Shown: positions 50,328 to 61,548 of the stretch, piece by piece
Numbering within the stretch: the stretch's first letter is position 1
Layout: the number at the start of each line of letters is the position of its first letter
Assembly: GCA_030141605.1 (NCBI GenBank)
Contig: JAQGDQ010000012.1
Span: 1,134,359-1,198,358 of the forward strand
Reading direction: 5' to 3'
Length of the DNA: 64,000 nt
From: Tubiluchus corallicola
Taxonomy: Eukaryota > Priapulida > Priapulimorpha > Priapulimorphida > Tubiluchidae
Translations under genes and position numbers: made by a program
Notes under the pieces: model-generated
What the model saw: the letters and a program-made list of their open reading frames with translations, nothing else
What the model was told of the DNA's origin: nothing
The model's database searches: none

Positions 50328-50572
50328 ACGCTTTCAGACTAGCGAGTTTTCTGTTGTGAGTTTTCTCTCTGAGAGTAAACTGGCAAGTGTTAACTGTTTT
50401 GCGAGTTACTATCGGCAAGTTATTGCAAACTCTCCGACAGTGTTGCGAGTTCATGCTCTCTTTTCTAGTCTGAACATGCTTGCGAGTTACTTGGCGCGCT
50501 ACAGCGAGTTTTCCTAGCGAGCTACGGCGAGTTTACATGGCGAGAAAACTAGCTAGTCGCTAGAGTGAACGC
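50328..50572. mobile_element. MITE, about 245 bp, rich in GCGAGTT words
   Basis: The left end ACGCTTTCAGACTAGCGAG followed by TTTTCT is the imperfect reverse complement of the right end AGAAAACTAGCTAGTCGC followed by TAGAGTGAACGCG. Inside, the word (T/G)GCGAGTT occurs repeatedly (for example near 50398, 50443, 50480, 50506 and 50529), which gives a GC-richer patch. Inverted ends of the type GCGTTCA..ACTAGCGA are common in small non-autonomous DNA transposons. Confidence 0.65.
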
Positions 50573-51711
50573 GCCGTAGCTGTTTAAAATATCGCCCAAA
50601 TTGCTAAAACGTTACTGGTCCACTTTCCCATGGGTGACAAACAACGTCACTGACTCATCGACAACCGTATTATTAATGTTATTTATAAAATAAAGTAATT
50701 TTTGTGTTTTTGCTTAATTAGCAATGTGGCTCTAAGAATGCTCTGATGATTTTTTCGAACTTTACCCAATGCTATCAGAACTTGCTTAAATCTTTTACTC
50801 AAAGACTGACCGTTAAAATGGGTACCTTTAACTGTTTAAGTTGCAGTTTGTATTATTTCAGCTTACAGTTTTTTACTCCTCACTTGCCCGTTTTTATCAC
50901 AACTTATAAATTGGCTTCTGTTTCAGTTTGATTGAATCCTTTTGCTTCTACAATTTTGAATTTCATCTGCAGTATACCTGCAATTTCAACTTCCAGTAAA
51001 CATAGTCAGTTTCGTCACGATTTTATGTATCTACTTCATTTTTGGAACAAAACAATTACTTATTAGTTTAAAACACTTTAGACAATGGTATTTTAGATTT
51101 TGAGCTAGACCCGGCAACCGACTATATGTAGCTAAACTCACTGAAGCATTGACGCTGTGACATTGAGTATGTGGAAACTGTTATTGACCTATTGCAACAC
51201 TTTATGAAGTCAACTCAGCACAATTGTATAATTATTACTAAACTCTGAGTCATAAACTAATTCAAATTCCGCAGCCGTGCTGGAGGAAACAAATAAATTA
51301 GTAGGTAAATTAAAAGAGGTTACAAAATGTAGAGGTTGTGCTTTTCCCAAAGAGGTGAATAAACAAGAATTATAATAAAGGTCATTAACTAAAAAACATT
51401 AGCAAACAATAAGCTTTGACTTTCATCCTTCAACAATTATTATAATTTATATATAATGCTGGAGAGATTTTAAATTTCTAGTTTGAGTGTAACTAGTTAA
51501 CTCTGCGACTGAGTTGTCACCTATCAGCTAAGTTGCTGCGCTACAAAGAAAACTGAGGAAAATCTCTGAATATATATATATACAAAAGAATATTAAAGGC
51601 AGAGCCGGTTTCGCACCGATAAAGCCATTGAGCAACGTCTTAAAAAAACACATACGCTGTCAGCACAAATATAACTCTTTCCCCCCCGCTTTCCAATTTA
51701 TCCCTCCCTAG

Positions 51712-51776
51712 TGCAATCATCAACGATTATAAAGATATTTTGCTGAGATTCCGCGAAGAGGAGTTGAGAAGAAACG
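51712..51776 (+). CDS. orphan internal exon candidate (amphipathic helix)
   Basis: A strong pyrimidine tract (CTCTTTCCCCCCCGCTTTCC, then TTATCCCTCCCTAG) precedes 65 bases that read AIINDYKDILLRFREEELRRN, followed by a GTATGT donor. The peptide would be a charged amphipathic helix. No partner exon was found within a few kilobases, so it may be an exon of a gene with long introns, a pseudo-exon, or chance. Phase: 1 base, 21 codons, 1 base. Confidence 0.25.
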
Positions 51777-51985
51777 GTATGTTCACATCCGTGACTGAGC
51801 GTATACAAAACCACACATGTGTGTGTTGTTCCCTATTAATATCCTTCAGCGGTAGGACGGATCTAGAGAGAAGTCACGCCAGCCCACGCAGTGAAAGCTA
51901 CGCAGAGGTTGCACAAGTGTACCTAACGCTTCTTTTAATACCAAACATTAGTCGATGATAAATGCTTTAGGGTTCGTATATAGGG

Positions 51986-52007
51986 TATATATATATATAT
52001 ATATATA
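51986..52007. repeat. (TA)n microsatellite
   Basis: A TA run of about 11 units. Confidence 0.85.
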
Positions 52008-53584
52008 ACACAGAGTGTATAATAATCTTGTCATAACCGTTCTGTATGTATTTTTACAGCCAGTCTCATCCCTAAACTTTCATAGTATTTTAAATAATTT
52101 CACGACATTATTTCTTACCATTCCGACTTTTTTCTATTTTACATTATTATTATATATCATACATGCAAAACAAACTTCCTCCTATTTGCAAAAATTGTGT
52201 TCTGGTGAGGACCGAAAAATTGGTGTCCAGCGAAATTAAAACATCAGATGTGAAATTAGGAAATCAGAAGCGTAAACGTTATAATAAATTAATTCGCTAA
52301 ATTTTGTTAAAACTAAAATGCTAAATATCGAAAGTTACAAAATATTACGGAAACGTGCGTAGTTACGTATTATGAGCTCGCGCTTGCAAAATATTGCAGT
52401 ATGATTTTGAGCTACACTTTTGTTGATTTCTGATTTACAACGTCGATTAGGTCTACATCACACTGAAAACTCTATTTTAGTTAGTCATACATTTGCCAGA
52501 ACTTTGGGGTCTTTTGCACAGCTATAGTGACCCCTCTCTTCAGGTTAAGATCACATCAATTTGAAACATATTTCTGGATCTGCACGACTCGTGTGCTGCC
52601 ATGTTTACCCAGTCCTGCATCATTAATGTTGACGCTTGTAGCAACGAATAACATGTGTTGTTAGTATGCGGTATTATGAATCGAATAAACTCTCTCAACC
52701 ACAGCATATGATTATGACTCTGTAGGAACGCGGCAGCAGTTAGGAAATTTATAGAGATAAAGAGCCAAATGTCCCCATATAATACACATTTGAAAAAATA
52801 TCTAGTAAAATTTAACTTTAATACATATTTATGCACTTAATTTCTGCTAGAATAGCAATGAAGCCACATTTTACTGCTTAACAACATTTTTTGGTACAGT
52901 GAAATGGGCCACGATAGAAAATGTAAGTAGAAAGTGCTCAGATGGCCAATACGTAGATCTAATTTGTTCTCCAAATTTTAGGACATTTTGATTGTAAGCA
53001 TGTCCAAGTGCTTACAGTCCAAGTGGATTTATACATAAAATAATGGTTTCTCCAGTTCATAATTAAATATGCTTCAAGGCTGGCTTCAATTAACTTCACA
53101 GCAAAAGTGGTCAACTGGCCGGGTCTGAAAATTCCAGTTTATGTTGCAGGATCGCGTGCTTTGCTACAGAATAAAAAGTGGAAAAAGGGAAAGAGAAGGA
53201 AGTGATTATTTAGAATGTAGTCAAAATGATATAAAAAATGCCACGGAAAAAGGGCACAATTGGAAAAGTAGGAATTAATAGCACGTGTAAAACTAAAATG
53301 CACTCAGTAGAAGTAATCTCCGCCAACGCCAAATAATCCTATACACGCTAGTCTGATTTTTTTTATAGGAAGAAACATAAAATAAAGCTGAACAGACAAA
53401 CCTACAAAAAATATACATATTCAAATAATTAATAATTATATAGATTAGCTAGCGAAATAACCCCAAGATACTTTGTTATTTGTCAGATTGTAATGACTTG
53501 GGTCAAAAATGTCGGTACAGTGACCATTGTCCAGCTAATATGGTGTGATGTTTGAAATGACTTCTACGAGCGCCCCAGTTTCCT

Positions 53585-56112
53585 CCAAAAACTCCCGGCA
53601 ATTTTCGCCAGAGGGCCAAGTCCACGATGGCCGTCAACTTCTTCTGGAAAAATTATCTTTTGACTTCGTGTATCAGATGTCTGGTGCACGTAGAATCACG
53701 TAAAAATGGTTTCTTTGACTAAGTAGATCTCGAAAATTTGGATTCTGTCAACTTTACTTTGTGACATCATTTTGACCCCGAAATCCAAGATGGCCACCAT
53801 GCCACGGGTAAATGTAAGTGTTGAATGAAAAAAGAAGTCGATAGGTTTTGCATTACCACTTCTCTTCAGTATGTAAATAAGAAAAATAAATAATATTATT
53901 AAGAACATATAGTATTAGTGAACTATAGCTTTTAACTCCTGCATTACCAACTATGCATGGTCTTTTGTAGCTGCAAATGTTACCAAAATGAAGCCAATTA
54001 AAGCATATCAACAAATTCCACTTACTCAGAAATTGAAAGTACGTATTTTAAATTACGCATATGAAATCACGGCACAATTAGATATAGCAAACCTTGATTT
54101 TATGATACGCTACACATTTTTATGGCAAGCAACTAATACAATAGCATGATACTATGAGACGTGATCAGTCTGAATTAGAGCATTCAGCCCACTACATTCT
54201 GAATCAACAGATTCTAATGAATCACACCCACTCTCTGTCAATCAGCAAGCTGACAACGCATCCGTTCTCTCTTCCTCTTCATTCTCATCTCCCCTGAATG
54301 GTGAGGAGTGGCACGTCAGTGAAGGGTGACGCGTAAGACATGCCAAGTGGTTGGCACAGATGCAGTGTTGGCGAAGGCTATCTGCAACTAGAAATAGTTT
54401 GTTCTTCATTCTCTTCTACTTTGTAGCATGGCCTTCAGCCATGTTGCTTCTCTTATTGTCACCATTATCTTGTAGATCACATGCCGCATGAGTTGCAGGA
54501 GCTCGTCTACCTTCTCACAACCAGGACACACCGAAACAGTTGTATTTGTGCCACAAGTCCCTGCCACTAAGATTTTACATCAACTTCTTGTCTTTGCCTG
54601 AGTTGGCATCACAGCCTCTCATACAGCGTAACTGCACAATACAGTGTGTCATGTCATCAGTCACCTGCCTTGTTTTGATATAAAGGTACTGGACAGATCC
54701 CCTATGACCAAGCATGCCGTGGAACTTCAGCAAGGAAAGGCAAGTGGAAAAAACTACTGACATACAGCTATATGAATCAACTTTCCAAAACTTTTTGTGT
54801 AGATAATGTGTACTCTCTTGTCACCCACTTACCAATTCAACAACTAATAAGGAACTATAGCTGCGACCAGTCTGAAGCTGACGGCATTCTCTTTTCCATC
54901 TATGCAGCTTTGTGCGAGTTAGACTACTTGCTGGTTACAATGTCTACGCAACGGTAGTGGTTAGCTCACTCCAGCGGCCCGTCATACTCTGTCCTATGTC
55001 TTGCACTGTAACTTGTGGAGCTACAATCGATGAAAGCCTGTGATGCCAACTCGGGCTTTTATGGCAAAAATAGGAAGTTGATGTAATCAAGTGGCAAAGA
55101 GGACTGTGGCAAAGTAACGCTCACCGTCCGAGATAGCTTTGACGTTAAAGAAGAGGTGGTAGAGAAGTTCATTCAGGTCCCGCTAAATGTAATGTATGGT
55201 GACAACAACTCAGGCTATGTAAGGCTATAGGCTCATGCTACAAAATGGGAAACCCTGTACCGACACTGCCTCAGCGCCAACTATTTGGCGTACAAGCCGT
55301 ACACAATGTGCAAAACTTTCCAGAACTATTCATTTCCAGTGGGACATGGCTGGAAACTGGAAATGGGTCACGATCGAAAAAGGGTTATAATTGATTCATC
55401 GATTCAAGCAGCATTCGGAGTAATCACATCTCACAACAACATACTAGCTGCAATGCAATAAGAATTTGTAGCATAGCATGATATGTTCTTTGATGACTGT
55501 TATAATTATGTGGTCTCATTTGTCTAAAACATATCATTTTCTGGATAAAATGGAATTTGTTGACATGTTTTAACTGGCTTTATGTTGATAACAATTATAG
55601 CTGATTAAAAGCTCATTTTTTGAACTGTAATTGGTTCCATTGTCATTATATTCATCCATTATGATGCCACTTGACATTTTTGTGCAAGAACTGAACTTAT
55701 AAACATAAATGTCCGATAGCGTGACAAGATATATGTTTCGGTGGCAAAATTTTTACCAAGCAGAATTATGGAACGACCGAAGAAACAAAATTTTGACAAT
55801 ACTAAAGTAATGCATATTCGATAATCACGGAAGTAGCTGTAGTTTACTAAGGTTATTTGTCATTCTTTCTTACACACTAAAAAAGAAGTAAAACCGAACA
55901 TACTTTTTTTTCATTTGAAACTTACATTTGTGCTTGATGGATGCGGCCGTTTCGGATTGCGAGGTCAAAATGATGTGTGACAATGTAAAACTGATCCATT
56001 TACCCCCAAAAGACTGCCTCCAGCCGATTTTATGTCCACTAGTTCGAGACAATATTTCAAATGGGCGGCCATCTTGGATTTGGTCCACTAGCGAAAACTG
56101 TCAGGACTTGTG
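53585..56112. mobile_element. DNA transposon, about 2.5 kb, with ~240-bp inverted ends and internally inverted coding remnants
   Basis: The left arm (53585-~53870) and the reverse complement of the right arm (~55875-56112) share, in the same order, CAATTTTCGCCAG/CAGTTTTCGCTAG, CCAAGTCCACGATGGCC/CCAAATCCAAGATGGCC, CATCATTTTGACC, and AAATGTAAGT followed by AATGAAAAAA. The interior codes for pieces of a repeat-associated protein. On the plus strand (54772-55460): 'TFCVDNVYSLVTHLPIQQL', 'YSCDQSEADGILFSIYAALC', 'CDANSGFYGKNRKLM', 'CLSANYLAYKPYTMC' and 'FPVGHGWKLEMG'. On the minus strand (54770-54180): 'CDANSGKDKKLM', then related but broken text. The protein type ('ALTGCDANSGF..', 'H..RANYLA..', 'P.GHGW') is frequent in invertebrate mobile DNA. 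The copy is dead (stops, frameshifts). Confidence 0.75.
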
Positions 56113-56245
56113 GGAGTGACCCGTGGACCAAATATTTTATAAAAGGTTCATAGATGTCAAATCAATCAGCAAAACATGTTAAAACTAAACATTTTGACCC
56201 TACTAAATGTATGAAGTTGACGAGGTTTTTCGTCCTATATTTTTG

Positions 56246-56412
56246 ATCAGACGGTATAGTTTAGTGGTAGCGCGGTCGCTTTCCATCTGGCAGGTCGTGA
56301 GTTTAATCCTTCGGCCGGGTCATGCCAAAGACTCCAAAAATTGTACCTGCTGTTGTCCTGCCTGGCACGTGGTATTTAGGGCAAAAGTAAGGTAATAATA
56401 ATCTCTGTTATG
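56246..56412 (+). mobile_element. tRNA-derived SINE
   Basis: The head GACGGTATAGTTTAGTGGTA contains an A box (TAGTTTAGTGG), and GTGAGTTTAATCC is a degenerate B box. It is followed by a tRNA-unrelated body (GGCCGGGTCATGCCAAAGAC to GCCTGGCACGTGG) and a short (TAA)n tail (GGTAATAATAAT). The T-arm no longer pairs, so this is not a working tRNA gene. The body resembles, from memory, a SINE body seen in cnidarian and other marine invertebrate genomes. Confidence 0.7.
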
Positions 56413-57289
56413 TAGGTGTAGTTTGTTATTTACAGTCGGTGGAGTTTATAGGACCTATATTATGGTCCTGTTTATGTGACGCTTCTAACCCGCTTTCTAG
56501 AAGAAAGTCAAAGATATGCATATTGCGCGCAAATCCAGTAAAAAAGGCTGTGTGTGATTCTGAGTGTCAAATGAATTGCAGGTAACAAATTATTATAATA
56601 CTAAAAGCCATTTCAATAATCATTAATCATGGGCATAGATCAAAAATGTATAAGGATTTACGATATTGCCGGGGGTGCTCTAATTCTGGTCGTCAACAAA
56701 TTTTAAATACCCTTCAATGTATTGTAGTGCATTGGATTACGAGTCTTGAAAGTATTTGCTAAAAAGCACCCGCATGTCTCGTTTTTTAAATGTTAGTTAG
56801 ACGACATATTCCTGACTACATTGGCAACATGTTGAGCGTTTTTGCGAATGCAGCACGGCGATGAATTCATCAAGATCATATTTCACTTTCACCTCAAAGT
56901 CGCCCTTAAGGGGCGACAAGCCCACGGGGTGTCCCCGTTTGCAGTAAAAACTTCGCAGTGGCATAATTTCGAAAAATGAAATAATGGAGGCCTTGTGCAT
57001 GCACAGTAACAATTAAACGCGAACATTTTGCATTTTTAGCAAAACAGGTTATGTTTTTTTGGTACACGGTAGTCACCAATAGAGTCATCAGTAGACCTCT
57101 TTGGTGTGTGTGCACGCCAGTTTCTAACCATGGCTTATTTTTAGACACATTAGTTTTCTGTTATAAATTCTTCAATGAATGGGAATGTGCAACATAATTT
57201 CAAACTCGTAACTTTCGATATGGAAAGAATTAACTTTAAATGGACTGAGTGTGGTGTGTTGATCATACTAATAAATGGCGTAGGTAATA
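56413..57289. other. intergenic, one GC-richer minus-strand open frame of unknown nature
   Basis: On the minus strand, 57012-56797 reads through 'GLSPLKGDFEVKVKYDLDEF' and ends at a stop at 56799-56797. Base composition is higher in GC than its surroundings, which could mark a short exon, but splice sites and a family are lacking. Confidence 0.3.
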
Positions 57290-57400
57290 ATGGCTGTAAG
57301 AAAGGTGCACAGTGTGCTTGAAAATAGAGATGCGGTTGGAAACGTGCGTCTACCCCCAGATAATTATAAACATGCCGTGATCGACGCCAGCAAAATTTAA
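57290..57400 (+). CDS. small open frame, possible exon or transposon remnant (36 aa)
   Basis: ATG to TAA, encoding a coding-like peptide that contains LENRDAVGNVRLPPDNYKHA and ends VIDASKI. Next to it, 57468-57542 follows a CTTTTTAG-like acceptor and reads PNQRAMWSLPTMQTEEFLP to a TGA. A splice from GTGCGT (after codon 18) to 57468 would join them in phase into 42 residues, but it skips half of the coding-like first part. Both pieces may be remnants of one longer transposon or host protein. No family recognised. Confidence 0.25.
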   Translation: MAVRKVHSVLENRDAVGNVRLPPDNYKHAVIDASKI

Positions 57401-57467
57401 CTTGCTGATTGCTAAACTGCTCCTCTTCATACTTACAAAAATAACTTCATTCCATCCACGTTTTTAG

Positions 57468-57542
57468 CCTAACCAAAGAGCTATGTGGTCCCTGCCAACC
57501 ATGCAAACAGAGGAATTTTTGCCGGCGTACAAAGAGCTGTGA
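57468..57542 (+). CDS. terminal-exon candidate (24 aa) downstream of the small open frame
   Basis: Preceded by ATCCACGTTTTTAG, read as an acceptor. It encodes 24 residues with MWSLPTMQTEEFLPAYKEL and a TGA stop. See the entry at 57290 for how it might join. Unrecognised. Confidence 0.22.
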   Translation, partial: PNQRAMWSLPTMQTEEFLPAYKEL

Positions 57543-57913
57543 TAATAATTAACATTTTACAAACGACATGACATAACGGGTTTTATAAATTTGTGACGTT
57601 GTATATTGTTGATACGTTCAATTCGCACTTTTGAGGAGTGGAGTACCGAGCCACTTCTCCTCTAATGGGTGAGTTTCGGCCTAATGGTCTCTTGGTGCTA
57701 ATACGTTTTAAGCCTAGAGAATTCCAGACACCTTGTGTGCTCTTGTCCGCTGAGGTTCACTTTTTGGTATTTATAATGGCCTAGGTCTATATATACTGGA
57801 CCTTACTGAGTATGAGCTCTGCTGCTACTGGCCTGGGTTATTAACAGGAATTAAAAGTCATGCGTGTATCATTAGAATTGTAAAACAACACGCTGTAATT
57901 GATGACGTCTTAC

Positions 57914-58028
57914 CGTTCATACTATCTGCAGCAAAAGCTACGTGTAACTGTCCATAAATTATCTGTGTTGCCAGCTTTGATCTGGCTCGTGAAAATACGA
58001 ATGCATTCAATGGCAGTGTCTCATGCAT
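57914..58028 (-). CDS. orphan minus-strand exon candidate (38 aa, possible first exon)
   Basis: The minus strand reads from an ATG at 58028 (after a T-rich stretch) 'MHETLPLNAFVFSRARSKL' to 'IYGQLHVAFAADSMN', ending in a good GTAAGA donor at phase 1. It could be a 5' exon of the PADI gene, whose first recognised exon needs phase 0, so at least one more exon would have to lie between them. Nothing in it resembles a known PADI N-terminus. It could equally be a different gene or chance. Confidence 0.25.
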
Positions 58029-58712
58029 GGAAACAAAAAAGGAATAATAATAATACTACATTAGAGTAATCGACGTTTCTATTCAGCAAACTTTAATAAA
58101 ATTTAGCTGTTCTAGTAACGAATTGGAAACGTTGAACAGCACTGAAATGAAACTATTGTTGCGATTTGTTCGAACGATTCAAGAATTAATTTATTAGGGC
58201 AGTTCTTTACAGAAGGCAATTTCTGCAATTTCTTTTGTAAACCCTAGACTATACAAGATACAAAGTGAACAATTGCGTCCATTCATTGCAAACTAATATT
58301 AAGCAGGCCTGTAATTGTCAATTATTATTTTTGAGCAGATTTTAGCTTGCTATGATTGTTAATTTTTTTATTGAATATCACTAAGATGCAAAAAGCTGTT
58401 TTCCATTGAATATGCTGAAGTTTTAAATAAGCGATTATTATAATACAACCATAGTAAACATTTTTATTGCAAAGTGATTGATTGTAGTACGTGTGGTTCT
58501 GAAGTTTCGTAATTTTATTTGAATAATTATTGCAATGATGTCTGCCTTTACTGTTAAACTGCTTGATTGTATTGAAACAAATATTACATCTATATTTGTA
58601 TATTACTTCTCAGAGGAGTACATCATTAATTAAGCATTGAATTTTACTTCTCATAACTTGTTAGGGGAAACTATATCTGCAATATATACATACATTCATG
58701 CATGCATGCACG

Positions 58713-59155
58713 CATACATACATACATACATACATACATACATACATACATACATACATACATACATACATACATACATACATACATACATACATACATA
58801 CATACATACATACATACATACATACATACATACATACATACATACATACATACATACATACATACATACATACATACATACATACATACATACATACATA
58901 CATACATACATACATACATACATACATACATACATACATACATACATACATACATACATACATACATACATACATACATACATACATACATACATACATA
59001 CATACATACATACATACATACATACATACATACATACATACATACATACATACATACATACATACATACATACATACATACATACATACATACATACATA
59101 CATACATACATACATACATACATACATACATACATACATACATACATACATACAT
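58713..59155. repeat. (CATA)n tetranucleotide microsatellite, about 110 units
   Basis: An almost perfect CATA/ACAT array of about 443 bases. It is preceded by a variant start with CATTCATGCATGCATGCACG at about 58692-58711. The long frames on both strands (Thr-Tyr-Ile-His and Met-Tyr-Val-Cys repeats) are artefacts. Confidence 0.97.
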
Positions 59156-60517
59156 TGAATCAAGTATAATTTACTTTTGTAACGAAATATGATTAGATTG
59201 AAATGAGTCATTTACTTGCACAGTAAATGATTCATAATACAAAATTATAGTGTGAACAATTCTTCGCGAAATTATTTTTATCTCAGCAATCTACATGTGC
59301 GGTAAATATTTATTTACATATACATGTAGTGCAAGGTTTTGCTCTACTGTTTATGCCACAAAGCTCACAAGGTATATGACAGGCAAGCTTTGTGATCGTA
59401 CAGTAGGCCAGGATTAACGCTTTTCTTACAGAAACCCGATCTACAATGCAGCCAGTCAGCAGGGTGCGTGGTGACTAATGCGAATCAAACGAATTATTTC
59501 TGGAAATCCCGAGCACAATGAGCATGTTGAGCGCACTTTTGCTTGGCCATCATGAATAACATTAACGCAGCACGATTATTCAGTAAAACCATGATTCAGG
59601 CGATTTTGCGGAATTATTCTTACTTAACAAGATACAGTCTCTTGTCCTGTAAGAAGCAACACTAAAGGTCATGTTTCTGGGTCGACGTTTCTGAAAAAAA
59701 CAACTTTTCTGTACTTAAAAAATAATTATTATTACGCTATAACTGAATTTAAAGGAAAGACGTTCCTGTTAAATTTCTAATACACTAACTGACTAAACAT
59801 CTGATGGCCAGATTTTTGGTGACTTACCGAATTAGGAAATTTATGAAGAACGACTATCACAACTTTTTCTTTTAAATTCACTGTTATAATGTAATAATTG
59901 AAGAATTCTGGCAAATCTGTATTCGGACCAATATGGAATCAGTTCCGTCACATTGATATGGTTTACATGAACTGGAAAAAACTAAATGGGCTAACGTATA
60001 ACGAAAAAACAAAAGATATTCAGGCTCCAGCGGTTTATATGGTTTATTTTCCATTATCTATTTTCTAGAGTTTATTGCGTACTTTAAATTAAGTGGTTTA
60101 ATTTAACCAAAACATTATTTAAACTAAAACAGTTTATTCAAACTGAAATATTTTATTCTTAGAAACAGCTAAATTTCCGGTGAGTTAGACTTAATAAGTT
60201 GATACTTTAAGAGTTTTAAAAACCGAATTTCCTTCTTTAAACTGCGTTCTTATTCGAAACAAAAACGGTGTGCTAACTTTACCTGACTAAATTAGTCATT
60301 AAAGTTGGCCCACGTTTTATGGTAAGAAAAGGTTTTATGGTATCACCCGGGGCACAGGTGGATCTTATTCGTCTAATCGAATAAATTTCGCTTCAGTAGT
60401 CCAATTCTTGTCACTCCGTGGAACTGCAGTGCAGCAAGGACAGATATCAATGCAAAGTTTATGATTTTGTTCGTACTGGAAACGCAAAATATTTAGCAAT
60501 TCCACTATTCTGTCCCG
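59156..60517. other. gene-free AT-rich sequence
   Basis: No exon, RNA gene or recognisable repeat seen. Several words of the type GTTTTATGGT and TTTAAACTAAAAC recur near 60050-60330 but do not form a clear repeat. Confidence 0.5.
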
Positions 60518-60745
60518 TCGGAAATTTGATGGACTGATTAGATGGGATGTCCTTGGTATAAAACGAAAATTTTGTAAGAATTCATTAATTAGTTTAATTA
60601 ATTAATTTTAATATGATTTGAATACATATTCCCATGATCTAACCAAGCTGAAATTCGGCAGGATGATTTGCTAAGATGTCTTTGGTTAAAAACAAAGAAT
60701 TTGCAGTCATTTGTTAATTAGTTAATTAATTAGAACTGCTTAACT
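60518..60745. repeat. two diverged tandem copies of a ~129-bp unit
   Basis: Copy 1 starts near 60518 and copy 2 near 60647. Shared order: GAAATT-G--GGA-TGATT, then AGATG-GATGTCCTTGG against TAAGATGTCTTTGG, then TAAAA-C-AA-ATTT, and finally AATTAGTT-AATTAATTA. Divergence is high. It may be two units of an old satellite. Confidence 0.6.
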
Positions 60746-61277
60746 ACTTAATTTTAAATTGATTTAAATTGCAGAAGTGCTTGGTACTAAAAACTTTTGT
60801 AAAGTATCATTCATTTGATGGCCTTCAGTCAGCAGTAGCGACTCTGTATTTATCCTTTGTGATTACCCATTAAGCTACAGAATGTTTATAAAGCATCTTC
60901 GTCTTTTGTTTCGACAATAGCGACAATTATTGTTTCTCGGACTGTGTAGAACTTTTCTGCAGTGTCGATCATTGGTGGCTATATATAATGGTGCTTCAGT
61001 GTAAGTTTCAAAATAATTCAAAATAAAATAATGTGCAAAATGCTCTTGCGGCACCTTGTTAGCGTACTAATGCGCCAAATTCGTGAAGTATGCCCAATCA
61101 GCTGTTTGCACAATCGAAAAATTTGCCTCAGTTTCTAATCGTCCAATCGTCCAACAGAGTGTGACGTAGGAATGTTTTGTTTTCTCAAAGGTCTATGTTC
61201 TTTCAAATACTGCACTTTTTGCATGACTTTTGAAAATATTCTGGTATCCCAGAGAAAGAAAAGCAGACAACCGTGTT

Positions 61278-61548
61278 CTAGTCAAGTCTTTCAGCTCAAG
61301 TCCAAGTCAAGTATCAAGTCACTCTGGCCCAAGTCCGAATCAAGTCCATAAGCCGAAGTCCGAGGCAAGCCTCAAGTCGCTATGCCCAACTTCGAGCCGA
61401 GCCTCGAGTCATTAATGACATTATGCCCGAGTCGAGTCTCCAGTCATTGTGTCTACGTCTGAGTCAAGTCCGATGTTAACGTGGTTATGTTCAACTTCAA
61501 ATCGAGTTTCAAGTCAAAGTGAGCCAGGATTTAAATCGATTCTCAAGT
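61278..61548 (+). repeat. degenerate (T)CAAGTC(C)/CGAGTC tandem repeat
   Basis: The word CAAGTC or GAGTC(A/T) recurs more than 15 times at roughly 10-base spacing, in higher-order units of about 35-50 bases (for example AAGTCCGAATCAAGTCC, GAGCCGAGCCTCGAGTC, CCCGAGTCGAGTCTCCAGTC). The open frames through it are Ser/Lys/Pro rich for this reason. Confidence 0.75.

Larger units (their letters stand above)
50573..53584. other. gene-poor stretch, one orphan exon candidate
   Basis: AT-rich. It holds an exon candidate at 51712-51776 and a (TA)n run (51986-52007), each listed separately. The remaining open frames (such as 52540-52836 on the minus strand) are not recognised. Confidence 0.5.

Noticed and set aside
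56246-56330. Possible functional tRNA gene
   Set aside because: A- and B-box-like words are present but the T-arm and acceptor stems do not pair, and a SINE body with tail follows.
57290-57542. Confident two-exon small gene
   Set aside because: The only in-phase splice would discard a coding-like segment, and neither piece matches a known family, so it is kept only as a low-confidence candidate.
58637-59211. Six long open frames of Thr-Tyr-Ile-His or Met-Tyr-Val-Cys repeats on both strands
   Set aside because: All come from the (CATA)n microsatellite, which has no stop in several frames.
61278-61548. CRISPR-like array
   Set aside because: The repeats are degenerate, with no unique spacers of constant length, and the genome is animal; a decayed tandem repeat fits.
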